A stretch of 64,000 nt of DNA from Bacteroidota bacterium (lineage in GTDB: Bacteria; Bacteroidota; Rhodothermia; Rhodothermales; UBA10348). The translations under genes and the position numbers were made by a program. Location of the stretch: the NCBI GenBank assembly GCA_029262775.1, contig JAJCYR010000056.1, forward strand, positions 62,001-126,000. The letters run 5' to 3'. The notes under the pieces were generated by a model, which was given only the letters and a program-made list of their open reading frames with translations, was not told the origin of the DNA and did not search any database. Each line of letters begins with the position of its first letter. Within the stretch, counting starts at the first letter, position 1. Positions 8,286 to 16,729 of this stretch are shown here, in pieces.

Positions 8286-8927
8286 CTATGATTCGTCTTC
8301 TTCGTACAACGTTTCTTCGTACAACGTGCCTTGCGGCTCTTTGGCTCCTTCCGGATCCGTGCCCTCTATGGAACGGATATAGGCCACCAGGCGGGAGCGT
8401 TCCTCAGGCGCAAGTATGTTGCCCCAGGGTGTCATGCCTTTATCGAGCACGCCATTTGTAATCACATTGTAGATGTCGACGTTTTCATTGCCGTGAATCC
8501 AGTAGGCATCGGTCAGGTTGGGTCCAATAAGACCTTCACCGCTGTTTCCGTGGCAGACGGCACAGTTGGCGCTGTAGAGTTCCCGCCCGGCGGCAATGGC
8601 CTCATCCACGCCCACAAACCCCGCGATGGCCGCGTTGGAGGCCTCGAACGTTGGGTTTTGCGCGTCCCACGCCGTACGGATTTTCGCAAGTTCGGCCTGA
8701 TCGGCCTCCAGTTTTTCCTCGTAGGTCGGAATGACATCAAAGACGTGCATGCCCAATACGTACACGGGGGCAAATGCGACGCATATCCAGAAGAGCCACA
8801 CCCACCACCCGGGCATGGGATTGTCATACTCTTCAATACCGTCGTAATTGTGCCCCTGGATCAGCGGCTCATCCGGTGATGCGGCACGGTTCCGGCTGGC
8901 GTCGTCGTGATGTGTATCGTTACTCAT
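8286..8927 (-). CDS. ccoP: Cbb3 oxidase subunit III CcoP, single-haem form
   Basis: 213 aa. A cytoplasmic N-terminus containing DNPMPGWW (36-42) leads into a membrane helix at about 41-62, both CcoP hallmarks. One haem c site is present, CAVCH at 122-126, with Met165 (KGMTPWG) as the likely distal ligand. Classical proteobacterial CcoP is about 300 aa with two CXXCH motifs; the second cytochrome c domain is absent here. The C-terminus ends TLYEETLYEEDES because of a 15-bp tandem duplication. It overlaps ccoQ by 4 bp, indicating coupling. Confidence 0.93.
   Translation of the reverse strand: MSNDTHHDDASRNRAASPDEPLIQGHNYDGIEEYDNPMPGWWVWLFWICVAFAPVYVLGMHVFDVIPTYEEKLEADQAELAKIRTAWDAQNPTFEASNAAIAGFVGVDEAIAAGRELYSANCAVCHGNSGEGLIGPNLTDAYWIHGNENVDIYNVITNGVLDKGMTPWGNILAPEERSRLVAYIRSIEGTDPEGAKEPQGTLYEETLYEEDES
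8298..8327. repeat. 15-bp tandem duplication inside the ccoP 3' end
   Basis: TTCTTCGTACAACGT occurs twice in direct succession (8298-8312 and 8313-8327). In the ccoP frame it gives TLYEE-TLYEE just before the stop. The two copies are identical, suggesting a recent slippage event. Confidence 0.9.
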
Positions 8928-9106
8928 TTTGATTCCTCTTGCACGTCCTCGGAGTCATGGAGTGGGATGTTCTTGTGGTGCTCGCGCTCAGATTTTTTCA
9001 TGAGTACGACGCGAAGCGTAACCAGCAGGAAGGCAAATACGAAGGCGAGAAGCCCGACGATGGCCAAATCACCTGTCTCCAGACCGCGAACGACTTCTTT
9101 GAACAT
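8924..9106 (-). CDS. ccoQ: Cbb3 oxidase small subunit CcoQ-like
   Basis: 60 aa. One membrane helix (LAIVGLLAFVFAFLLVTLRVVLM) is followed by a charged cytoplasmic tail (KKSEREHHKNIPLHD), the CcoQ/FixQ plan. CcoQ stabilises the cbb3 complex. The sequence alone is short and divergent; the position between ccoO and ccoP and the 4-bp overlap with ccoP make the call. Confidence 0.82.
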   Translation of the reverse strand: MFKEVVRGLETGDLAIVGLLAFVFAFLLVTLRVVLMKKSEREHHKNIPLHDSEDVQEESK

Positions 9107-9131
9107 GTTTACAGGGGTCTATGGGCGCATC

Positions 9132-9812
9132 TCAGTTGATATCCGTTCCGAGACGCTGCAGATAGGCAACGAGTGCCACGATTTCCTTTTCTTCCAGTCC
9201 CTGGGGGCCGCCAGATCCAGCTACGCCCATGGCAATCCCGGCAGCCTGGGAGCGGGCGTCTGAAACTGCCGACTGAATATCGGCGTCCGAATAGGGAACG
9301 CCCACCTTGCGAAGCGCCCGCAAACGCGACGGAATATCCTCGAAATCCAGTGCATCGGACAGGAGCCAGTCATACGGCGGCATCAGCGACTGGGGGCTCG
9401 TTGAGCGCGGATCCTCCATATGGCGAACATGCCATAGATCCGGATACTTGCCACCTACGCGGTGCAGGTCCGGACCCGTACGCTTGGACCCCCACAGGAA
9501 AGGATGGTCGTAGACGTGCTCACCAGGCTTGGAATATTCTCCATAGCGCTCAATTTCATCACGAAAGGGTCGGACCTGCTGCGAATGACATCCGACGCAG
9601 CCTTCCCGGATGTAGATGTCCCGGCCGGCAAGTTCCAGCGGTGTGTAAGGCAGCACCGTCTCAATTCGTGGAACGTTGCTCTCAACAAGAACGAGCGGCA
9701 GAAATTCGACGGTGCCACCAATCAGAATGGCGATGGTCGTGAGCAGTGTAAACATGAACGGCCAGCCTTCCAGTTTGCGGTGCTTGCCGTCCGTTTCAAT
9801 GAATGGACTCAT
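9132..9812 (-). CDS. ccoO: Cbb3 oxidase subunit II CcoO (monohaem cytochrome c)
   Basis: 226 aa. An N-terminal membrane helix (about 18-42) is followed by the haem c motif CVGCH at 72-76 within the conserved block YIREGCVGCHSQQVRPF. WGSKRTGPDLHRVGGKYPD and a Met in LMPPYDWL complete the fold. It carries electrons from CcoP to CcoN. It starts 14 bp after the ccoN stop. Confidence 0.96.
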   Translation of the reverse strand: MSPFIETDGKHRKLEGWPFMFTLLTTIAILIGGTVEFLPLVLVESNVPRIETVLPYTPLELAGRDIYIREGCVGCHSQQVRPFRDEIERYGEYSKPGEHVYDHPFLWGSKRTGPDLHRVGGKYPDLWHVRHMEDPRSTSPQSLMPPYDWLLSDALDFEDIPSRLRALRKVGVPYSDADIQSAVSDARSQAAGIAMGVAGSGGPQGLEEKEIVALVAYLQRLGTDIN

Positions 9813-9826
9813 GACGGTTCAGGGGT

Positions 9827-11278
9827 TCAGGATACGGTAATGGATGTATCGTCCAGTTTGGATGGCGCGGTCGAGATGGTCTTGAACAGGTTGACCAAGA
9901 GGAGGACGACACCGGTCAGGTACATCAGCCCTCCAATGAGACGGACCCAATACATGGGCACAATCTGAATGACTGTTTCCATGAAGTCGGGGTACGTCAG
10001 GCGCCCGGCTTCATCAAATGCGCGCCACATCAGGCCCTGCGTTACGCCGGCCGAATACATGGCTATGACGTAGAGGAGCATGCCAATGGTTCCGATCCAG
10101 AAGTGCGCATTGGCCAGGCGTGGGCTCCAGAGTCTGGTTTTCCAGAGGCGGGGCAGCAGCCAGTAAATCATGCCGAATGTCATGAAGCCATTCCATCCAA
10201 GCGCGCCAGCGTGTACGTGCCCTATCGTCCAGTCCGTGTAGTGACTCAGCGCGTTGACCGTCTTGACCGACAGCATGGGTCCCTCGAACGTGGACATGCC
10301 GTAAAACGTGATGCCAATCACATACATACGCAGCACCACGCTGTCACGGAGTTTGTGCCAGGCCCCTCGGAGCGTGAAGAGACCATTGATCATACCGCCC
10401 CAACTCGGCATCCAGAGCATGACGGAGAATACCATGCCGATCGTCGCCGCCCACTCCGGAATGGACGTGTAATTCAGGTGGTGTGGGCCGGCCCAGATGT
10501 AAATGAATACGAGGCTCCAGAAGTGTACGATGGATAACCGGTAGGAAAACACCGGGCGCTCAGCCGCCTTGGGCAGGAAGTAGTACATCAGGCCCAGAAA
10601 CGGTGTGGTCAGGAAAAACGCCACGGCGTTGTGTCCATACCACCACTGGATGAATGCGTCCTGCACACCAGCGTAAATGGGATAGCTCTTGAAGAGTCCC
10701 GCGGGAATGGCCAGGCTGTTGCCAATGTGTAGAACGGCGACCGTCACGATAGTGGCAATGTAGAACCAGATGGCCACGTACAGGTGCTTCTCCCGCCTGC
10801 GTTTGAGGGTCCAGAAAAAATTGACCGCGAAGACCACCCAGACAACCGTAATCAGAATGTCGATGGGCCATTCCAGCTCCGCGTACTCCTTGCTCGTTGT
10901 GATACCGAGCGGAAGCGTGATGGCGGCCGATACAATAATGGTCTGCCATCCCCAGAAGTGAACCCGGCTCATGAGATCGCTGAACATCCGCGCCTTGACC
11001 AGTCGCTGCGTTGAGTAATAGATGGCAGCGAAAATGGCGTTGCCGGCAAAGGCAAAAATGACGGCGTTGGTATGCAGTGGTCGGAGTCGGCCGAAGGTCA
11101 GATACGGACCGAGATTGGCCTGCCAAAAAGGCATCTGAAGCGCAATCAGCGCGCCGACCAGCATGCCGACGAATCCCCAAATGACAGTTGCCAGGACGAA
11201 GAGGCGGACAACGCCGTCATCGAAGTATACAAGTTCGCCCCGGCTTTCCCGGTAGGCGTGAGGTTGGGTCGTTTCCAT
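9827..11278 (-). CDS. ccoN: Cbb3 oxidase catalytic subunit I CcoN
   Basis: 483 aa from ATG 11278. It is the haem-copper oxygen-reducing subunit with about 12 membrane helices. Recognisable blocks include FGRLRPLHTNAVIFAF (a haem His), the CuB region with WWYGHNAVAFFLT, HHLNYTSIPEW (a His pair) and HYTDWTIGHVHAGALGWNG. The longer GTG start at 11383 would add 35 residues with no membrane or family features, so the ATG at the usual CcoN length is preferred. First gene of the ccoNOQPGHIS operon. It is divergent from the response regulator at 11558. Confidence 0.95.
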   Translation of the reverse strand: METTQPHAYRESRGELVYFDDGVVRLFVLATVIWGFVGMLVGALIALQMPFWQANLGPYLTFGRLRPLHTNAVIFAFAGNAIFAAIYYSTQRLVKARMFSDLMSRVHFWGWQTIIVSAAITLPLGITTSKEYAELEWPIDILITVVWVVFAVNFFWTLKRRREKHLYVAIWFYIATIVTVAVLHIGNSLAIPAGLFKSYPIYAGVQDAFIQWWYGHNAVAFFLTTPFLGLMYYFLPKAAERPVFSYRLSIVHFWSLVFIYIWAGPHHLNYTSIPEWAATIGMVFSVMLWMPSWGGMINGLFTLRGAWHKLRDSVVLRMYVIGITFYGMSTFEGPMLSVKTVNALSHYTDWTIGHVHAGALGWNGFMTFGMIYWLLPRLWKTRLWSPRLANAHFWIGTIGMLLYVIAMYSAGVTQGLMWRAFDEAGRLTYPDFMETVIQIVPMYWVRLIGGLMYLTGVVLLLVNLFKTISTAPSKLDDTSITVS

Positions 11279-11557
11279 GGAAGGCGTGGCGGGTTCAAGA
11301 GCAGACCCATGATATGTTGTTTTCTGCTTGCTTGGCAAGTCCTGTTCGCGGCGGGTAGAAGGGCGGGGGAATTCTGCACGCACTTGTAGTGAAAATCCCT
11401 ACGTGCCGCCCCTCAAGGAGGGCGTGTGGGTAAATCCCCTGCATTTCGTGGAGAGTGCCCACTATTCAAGTGTGGTACCCCTCCCGTCACGCAGCGCCGC
11501 CGAATCTGCTTATCGTCATGGCAACACCGTCTCATTCACTGGTTATTGTGCGGCATC
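11279..11557. promoter_or_regulatory. Divergent intergenic region, ccoN / response regulator
   Basis: These 279 bp separate the ccoN ATG from the regulator ATG and must hold the promoters of both the cbb3 operon and the regulator. I looked for an FNR-type TTGAT-N4-ATCAA palindrome and did not see a convincing one. An imperfect inverted repeat GCCCCTC-AA-GGAGGGC lies near 11408-11423. No individual site is claimed. Confidence 0.45.
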
Positions 11558-12232
11558 ATGCAGGAACAGGACATCATCCGTGTCGGCATTGTTGACGACC
11601 ACCCACTCATGAGGAAGGGACTCCGACTTGTGCTGGAAGCCGAGCGGGACATCACGGTCTGCTGTGAGGAGGAAACGGCCGAAAGCATGTTGAAAACTCT
11701 CGAACAGGCGGCGCCTGCAGTGGTCATTGTGGACGTATCGCTACCCGGCATGAGCGGGATAGAGCTCATTCCCCGGATTCACGCCATCAACCCGTCGGTC
11801 AAGGTGCTCGTCGTGTCGCGGCACGATGAGTCGCTCTACGCCGAACGGGCCATACGGGCCGGCGCGCGTGGCTATCTCATGAAGATGGCTGCCGGCGAGG
11901 AAGTCGTGACGGCGGTCCGGCGCGTGTTGGGAGGGGGAATCTACGTCTCCCATGAAATCAACGAGCGATTGCTGCAGGGTATGGCGCTCGGCAAAAACAC
12001 CTTTAACCGATCGCCGTTCGACGTTCTCTCCAATCGGGAAATCGAAGTCTTCGAAATGACGGGCCACGGGCGGGGGACGCGTGAGATCTCCGATCGGCTC
12101 GGTCTTTCCATCAAGACCATCGAAAGCTACCGCGCGCGAATCAAGACCAAACTCAATCTGACCAGCGCCGCAGAACTCATGCAGCATGCCGTGCAGTGGG
12201 TCGAAAGCGAGGTCGTTCGGCGTTCGGCCTGA
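11558..12232 (+). CDS. NarL/FixJ-type response regulator (REC + LuxR HTH)
   Basis: 224 aa from ATG 11558. Receiver domain: acidic pair Asp13-Asp14, phospho-acceptor Asp59 in VIVDVSLPGMSG, and Lys109 in GYLMK. A LuxR-type helix-turn-helix occupies about 150-205 (LSNREIEVFEMTGHG...REISDRLGLSIKTIESYRARIKTKLN). The longer frame from 11426 adds 44 residues without family support. No histidine kinase is adjacent, so it is an orphan. Its divergence from ccoN makes control of respiration possible, but nothing in the sequence proves it. Confidence 0.93.
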   Translation: MQEQDIIRVGIVDDHPLMRKGLRLVLEAERDITVCCEEETAESMLKTLEQAAPAVVIVDVSLPGMSGIELIPRIHAINPSVKVLVVSRHDESLYAERAIRAGARGYLMKMAAGEEVVTAVRRVLGGGIYVSHEINERLLQGMALGKNTFNRSPFDVLSNREIEVFEMTGHGRGTREISDRLGLSIKTIESYRARIKTKLNLTSAAELMQHAVQWVESEVVRRSA

Positions 12233-12271
12233 CCACGGACCACACCACACTGCTCACCGTAGCGACACACG

Positions 12272-13048
12272 CTACTCGCCGGGCTTCACGATCTCGTTGA
12301 GCGTCACCTCGAAGCGGATGACATCCCACGGTGGAATCAGACCGCTGATTCCGGCGCCTCCATAGGCCAGGTTGGGGGGGATGAGCAGCGAGCGGGAGGA
12401 ACCGACCTGCATGCCCAGGACACCCTGCTCAAATCCCGTTATGACCGTGCCGCCACCAATGGTGAAGAAAAAGTCTCCGCCAGCGAGGTTGGATGCATCG
12501 AACAGTTCGCCGTCGGAGCGAAACCCGAAGAAGTCGACAAACACGATGTCGCCAAACTCAGCGGTCCGGCCTTCACCCGGTTCGGTCTGCGTGATCTTTA
12601 CCGTATCGAAGATTTCCTTGACCGTGAAGTCGTAGGTGACGACCGTGTTGGGCGGTACACAGCCACCTTCGAGTACGCAGAATTCTTCGTCTCCGAAACC
12701 CTTTTCAGGCGGGATGACCAATCGGCGTGTACCGCCTTCGAGCATGCCCTGCAGGCCTTCATCCCACCCCCGGAGACCTTGGCCAACGCCGAGTGTGAAG
12801 GTCAGGTCTTCCCCGTTGAGTTCAGATGAATGGAACACGGTCCCGTTCGGGAGCCTGCCTTCAAACGTAGTAATCAAGGTTTGCCCAAAGAGGACAACGC
12901 GGCCAGAGCCCGCCGCTACGTCTGTCACCTCTACGGCCGGTCCACTGTCGCCCCCGCCGTTCGAGTCGGAGGAGCACGCGGCCAGGAGACCGGTGGAGAG
13001 GGTCACGGACAGGGCGAGGACAAGTTGCGGAAGCTTGAGGGACATCAT
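12272..13048 (-). CDS. Lipoprotein with two tandem FKBP-type peptidyl-prolyl isomerase domains
   Basis: 258 aa. The SpII signal ends in LLAAC (Cys25), followed by a Ser/Gly-rich linker. FKBP domain 1 covers about 45-145 (LPNGTVFHSS, LRGWDEGLQGMLEGGTRRLVIPP). Domain 2 covers about 155-255 (FDASNLAGG, ITGFEQGVLGMQVGSSRSLLIPPNLAYG). Domain 2 keeps more of the active-site aromatic and AYG features. It probably assists folding of exported proteins. Convergent with the response regulator and co-directional with mdh, 138 bp downstream of it. Confidence 0.92.
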   Translation of the reverse strand: MMSLKLPQLVLALSVTLSTGLLAACSSDSNGGGDSGPAVEVTDVAAGSGRVVLFGQTLITTFEGRLPNGTVFHSSELNGEDLTFTLGVGQGLRGWDEGLQGMLEGGTRRLVIPPEKGFGDEEFCVLEGGCVPPNTVVTYDFTVKEIFDTVKITQTEPGEGRTAEFGDIVFVDFFGFRSDGELFDASNLAGGDFFFTIGGGTVITGFEQGVLGMQVGSSRSLLIPPNLAYGGAGISGLIPPWDVIRFEVTLNEIVKPGE

Positions 13049-13186
13049 GGAAGAAAGAATGGAATGTGACTCTGTTCGCCAGACGAACGCCGTCCCCTCG
13101 CGACAGGTTCGTCCGATCCCGGAGAAATGGAGGGTAAAAATCTGTCCCCACCCGCCCGGGATCCGGGCACAGACCCGCAGGCCGTC

Positions 13187-14161
<975 letters not shown>

Positions 14162-14252
14162 CTACAACGAAACGAGAAGAGGATTCGCACTCGGACGGCC
14201 TCCAGCAGGCAATATTTTGCAAATTCATAACCAGGAGGTCGCGTCCCTGCCT

Positions 14253-14435
14253 TAAGAGCGTGTTGAAGAACCATCACACACCCTTCTGCGGCGGCGAAAC
14301 GCCATCTACTGCGTTGTCCCTCCTTCTTGCGCCGGTACCGGCGCAGAACGCGCTGCTATTCGGCGTCAGGACGCCTTGCATCTGTCATTCCGGCGCTCGC
14401 ATCTTGGTGCACGCTGGTTCTCCAACACGCTCTTA
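14253..14435. mobile_element. MITE-like non-coding element with terminal inverted repeats, full copy
   Basis: 183 bp with near-perfect terminal inverted repeats. The left end reads TAAGAGCGTGTTGAAGAACCA and the right end, reverse-complemented, reads TAAGAGCGTGTTGGAGAACCA (20 of 21 identical). A perfect 16-bp palindrome, GCGCCGGTACCGGCGC, sits at 14329-14344 near the middle. No transposase is encoded. Its right half recurs inverted at 21015-21097 and its left end at 22986-23020. It fills most of the 321-bp gap between mdh and the alkaline phosphatase gene and ends 5 bp before the preferred phosphatase start, so it may supply transcription signals. Confidence 0.75.
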
Positions 14436-14440
14436 GCTTG

Positions 14441-15952
14441 ATGAACACATTTCAATCTCCGCAACCTGTCCCCGTCAAAGTGATGACCGCCCAAAGTACC
14501 GCGCGTGTCCCCGTCCGAAGCCGGTATCGGACGACCCTGCTCGCGCTCCCGGCGCGCGCGTGCACCGCCGCACTCGTCCTTCTGGTCATGACGCTTCGTC
14601 CCGGTCTGCCGTCCAGTGTGGCCCAGGAGGCCATGCAAGAACGTCCCCAGGGTGTCATTTTCTTCATTGCAGATGGCGCGGGTTCGGCGACGTATACGCT
14701 GGCCCGCGACCTGCTACGCGAACAGGAGGGCCCAGGCACGACGCTCTCCATGGACGCTGACCAGAAGGGATCGGTCATTACACATGCTATTGATTCCCGA
14801 ATCACCGATTCCGCCTCGAGCGCCACGGCCTACGCCACGGGCGTCAAAACGTACAACGGTGCCATCGGTATGAATCCGGACCGCATGCCCGTGGGCACGT
14901 TGCTCGAAGCGGCGGAGTCGAACGGGTGGAACACGGCTCTGATTTCGACCGCCCGCATCACGCATGCAACGCCCGCGGCGTTCTCCTCCCATGTGCCACT
15001 TCGCGCCCAGGAAGAAGACATTGCGCGTCAGCAGCTGGAGCAAGGCATTGAAATCATGCTCGGTGGCGGACGCTCGTTTTTCTTCAGCCCTGAAGAGGGT
15101 GGCCAGCGCAGTGACAGCATGAACGTGGTCGCGGGCTCAGGCTACCAGCTGCTGTATACGCGCGACGAACTGCTGCGCGCGACGCAGCTTCCCGTACTCG
15201 GCCTCTTCTCGGACGGCCACATGGCCTATGACGTCGATCGGCGCCACACCGAGGAGCCGTCCCTGGCCGACATGACCTCGTGGGCCCTTGAGCGACTGGC
15301 CCGCGCCGGAAGGCCCTTTTTCATCATGATCGAAGCCGGGCGAATTGATCACGCAGCGCACAGCCGCGACGTTGTGGCTCACCTCTCGGACATGCTGGCC
15401 TACGACGATGCGTATCGGGCGGCGGCGGCGTTCGCATCGACCCGCAAAGACATCCTGCTGCTCGCCACATCCGACCACGAAACGGGCGGTCTCACGCTTG
15501 GCGGCGAGTGGGAAGGTGGCGGCTCCGGGTACCGGTACAATCCGGTACCCATTTCCAGCTCTCAGTCCTCCATTGAGCGCTTTTCCAGCCAGTATGCCGA
15601 ATGGGCCAAAACACCGGAATCGCTCCGTATGGACGTGATGAACGCGCTGGCGGCCGATTTTGGCTTTACGCCCGGGGAGGCGGACACGTACCGAATGGAC
15701 CGATTTTTGGCAATAAACAACCTGAATGGCCTGCGCATGTGGCTGGAGGATCTGCTCCGGGATGGCATGGCACAGCGGGCCGCCGTGCACTGGAGTACGT
15801 CCGGACACTCGGCGGTCAACGTGCCGCTCTTCGCGCGCGGACCCGGCGCGGACGCCTTTTCCGGCGCCCTGGACAACGAGGAGGTGGGCCGCATATTGTC
15901 CGTGCTGATGGATGCCGACCTGGCAGCAGAAACAGAAAAACTCCGGCGATGA
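14441..15952 (+). CDS. Alkaline phosphatase, exported
   Basis: 503 aa from ATG 14441. The longer frame from 14327 is translated through the MITE-like element and is rejected. A long n-region is followed by a hydrophobic stretch and a likely Sec cleavage near SSVAQEA (about 58-64). Metallophosphatase signatures: Asp78 in FIADGAGSATY, nucleophile Ser124 in TDSASSATAYATG, then IEAGRIDHAAHS and the ATSDHETGGLTLGG zinc ligands. It hydrolyses phosphate monoesters in the periplasm or outside. Length is in the PhoA family range. No Pho box was identified. Confidence 0.93.
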   Translation: MNTFQSPQPVPVKVMTAQSTARVPVRSRYRTTLLALPARACTAALVLLVMTLRPGLPSSVAQEAMQERPQGVIFFIADGAGSATYTLARDLLREQEGPGTTLSMDADQKGSVITHAIDSRITDSASSATAYATGVKTYNGAIGMNPDRMPVGTLLEAAESNGWNTALISTARITHATPAAFSSHVPLRAQEEDIARQQLEQGIEIMLGGGRSFFFSPEEGGQRSDSMNVVAGSGYQLLYTRDELLRATQLPVLGLFSDGHMAYDVDRRHTEEPSLADMTSWALERLARAGRPFFIMIEAGRIDHAAHSRDVVAHLSDMLAYDDAYRAAAAFASTRKDILLLATSDHETGGLTLGGEWEGGGSGYRYNPVPISSSQSSIERFSSQYAEWAKTPESLRMDVMNALAADFGFTPGEADTYRMDRFLAINNLNGLRMWLEDLLRDGMAQRAAVHWSTSGHSAVNVPLFARGPGADAFSGALDNEEVGRILSVLMDADLAAETEKLRR

Positions 15953-16011
15953 TTTGAGCTTTCGGAATCGGGGTCGATAGATTCTATAACCAATGACCCC
16001 TCTTTTCGATC

Positions 16012-16659
16012 ATGACACATTCCACGTCCACCGAGGCCGTCAGCCTGCAGCAGGTGTCGGAGTCCCTCCGGGGGCCCCTGGCATCGCTCGGGGTGTGTCT
16101 GCAGACGCTGCGTGACCACGCTGGGGAGGAGGCCACGCCGTTTGTGACCTCGGCACTCGGCGATGTGGAGCGCCTGGCCCGGCTGGCCAGTCATCTGTTG
16201 GAGTGGAATGAACTGCAGGAAGGCACGCTCCGTGCCCACGCAACCGCCTTCAGTGTATCTTCCTGCGTGACATCCGTTCTTGAGTGGCACATGCAGCAGG
16301 CACGCCTGAACAAGATGCCTTTCCGGGTCGCGATTGAGCCCGGCGACGACCGCGCCTGGACCGATCCGGATCACGCCGGCGGCATACTGGATGCCCTCCT
16401 GGAACACGTCTTTTCTACGGCCGAGAACGGCGGCGCGGACGTCGCCGTACATGTCGACGATACCACCTGCTCGGTTACGGTCACTGCAGATCATGCGACC
16501 GGCACCACCGAAACCCTGCACCTGGCACGCGCGCGGGCACTGGCGGACCTCCTCGGGGGCCACGTCCACGCGCAGCCAACCGTGTCGGCCGGTACGGTCT
16601 TCACGGCGCACTGGCCGCTCCGGCTACCCCGCGAAACGTCGCTCTACCTGGCCGCCTGA
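16012..16659 (+). CDS. Degenerate histidine-kinase-like protein lacking the phospho-acceptor His
   Basis: 215 aa, soluble. The region around residues 15-35 (VSESLRGPLASLG) aligns with a HisKA H-box (VSHELRTPLASL), but the phospho-acceptor His is replaced by Glu. An ATPase-like region follows (DPDHAGGILDALLEH), where the N-box Asn is not kept and clear glycine boxes are missing. The C-terminal HARALADLLGGHVH...GTVFTAHWPL resembles the end of an HATPase domain. It could be a pseudo-kinase or scaffold. It lies 71 bp before the exonuclease/Cho gene and may be co-transcribed. Confidence 0.7.
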   Translation: MTHSTSTEAVSLQQVSESLRGPLASLGVCLQTLRDHAGEEATPFVTSALGDVERLARLASHLLEWNELQEGTLRAHATAFSVSSCVTSVLEWHMQQARLNKMPFRVAIEPGDDRAWTDPDHAGGILDALLEHVFSTAENGGADVAVHVDDTTCSVTVTADHATGTTETLHLARARALADLLGGHVHAQPTVSAGTVFTAHWPLRLPRETSLYLAA

Positions 16660-16729
16660 CGCTGCACGGCTCGGCCGGGAGCTGGCCACGCCAAGGAATC
16701 ATCTCCGGCTGCATGCGGGTACGTCAAGC

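Noticed and set aside
7350-8291. 313-codon open frame on the plus strand
   Set aside because: Antisense to ccoG, whose ferredoxin motifs are intact.
11279-11557. FNR/ANR-type operator expected upstream of ccoN
   Set aside because: No convincing TTGAT-N4-ATCAA palindrome was found, so no site is claimed.
13154-13168. GCCCGG-GAT-CCGGGC hairpin after mdh, possible terminator
   Set aside because: Only a 6-bp stem, and the T-run on the minus strand is about 15 nt away; too weak to call.
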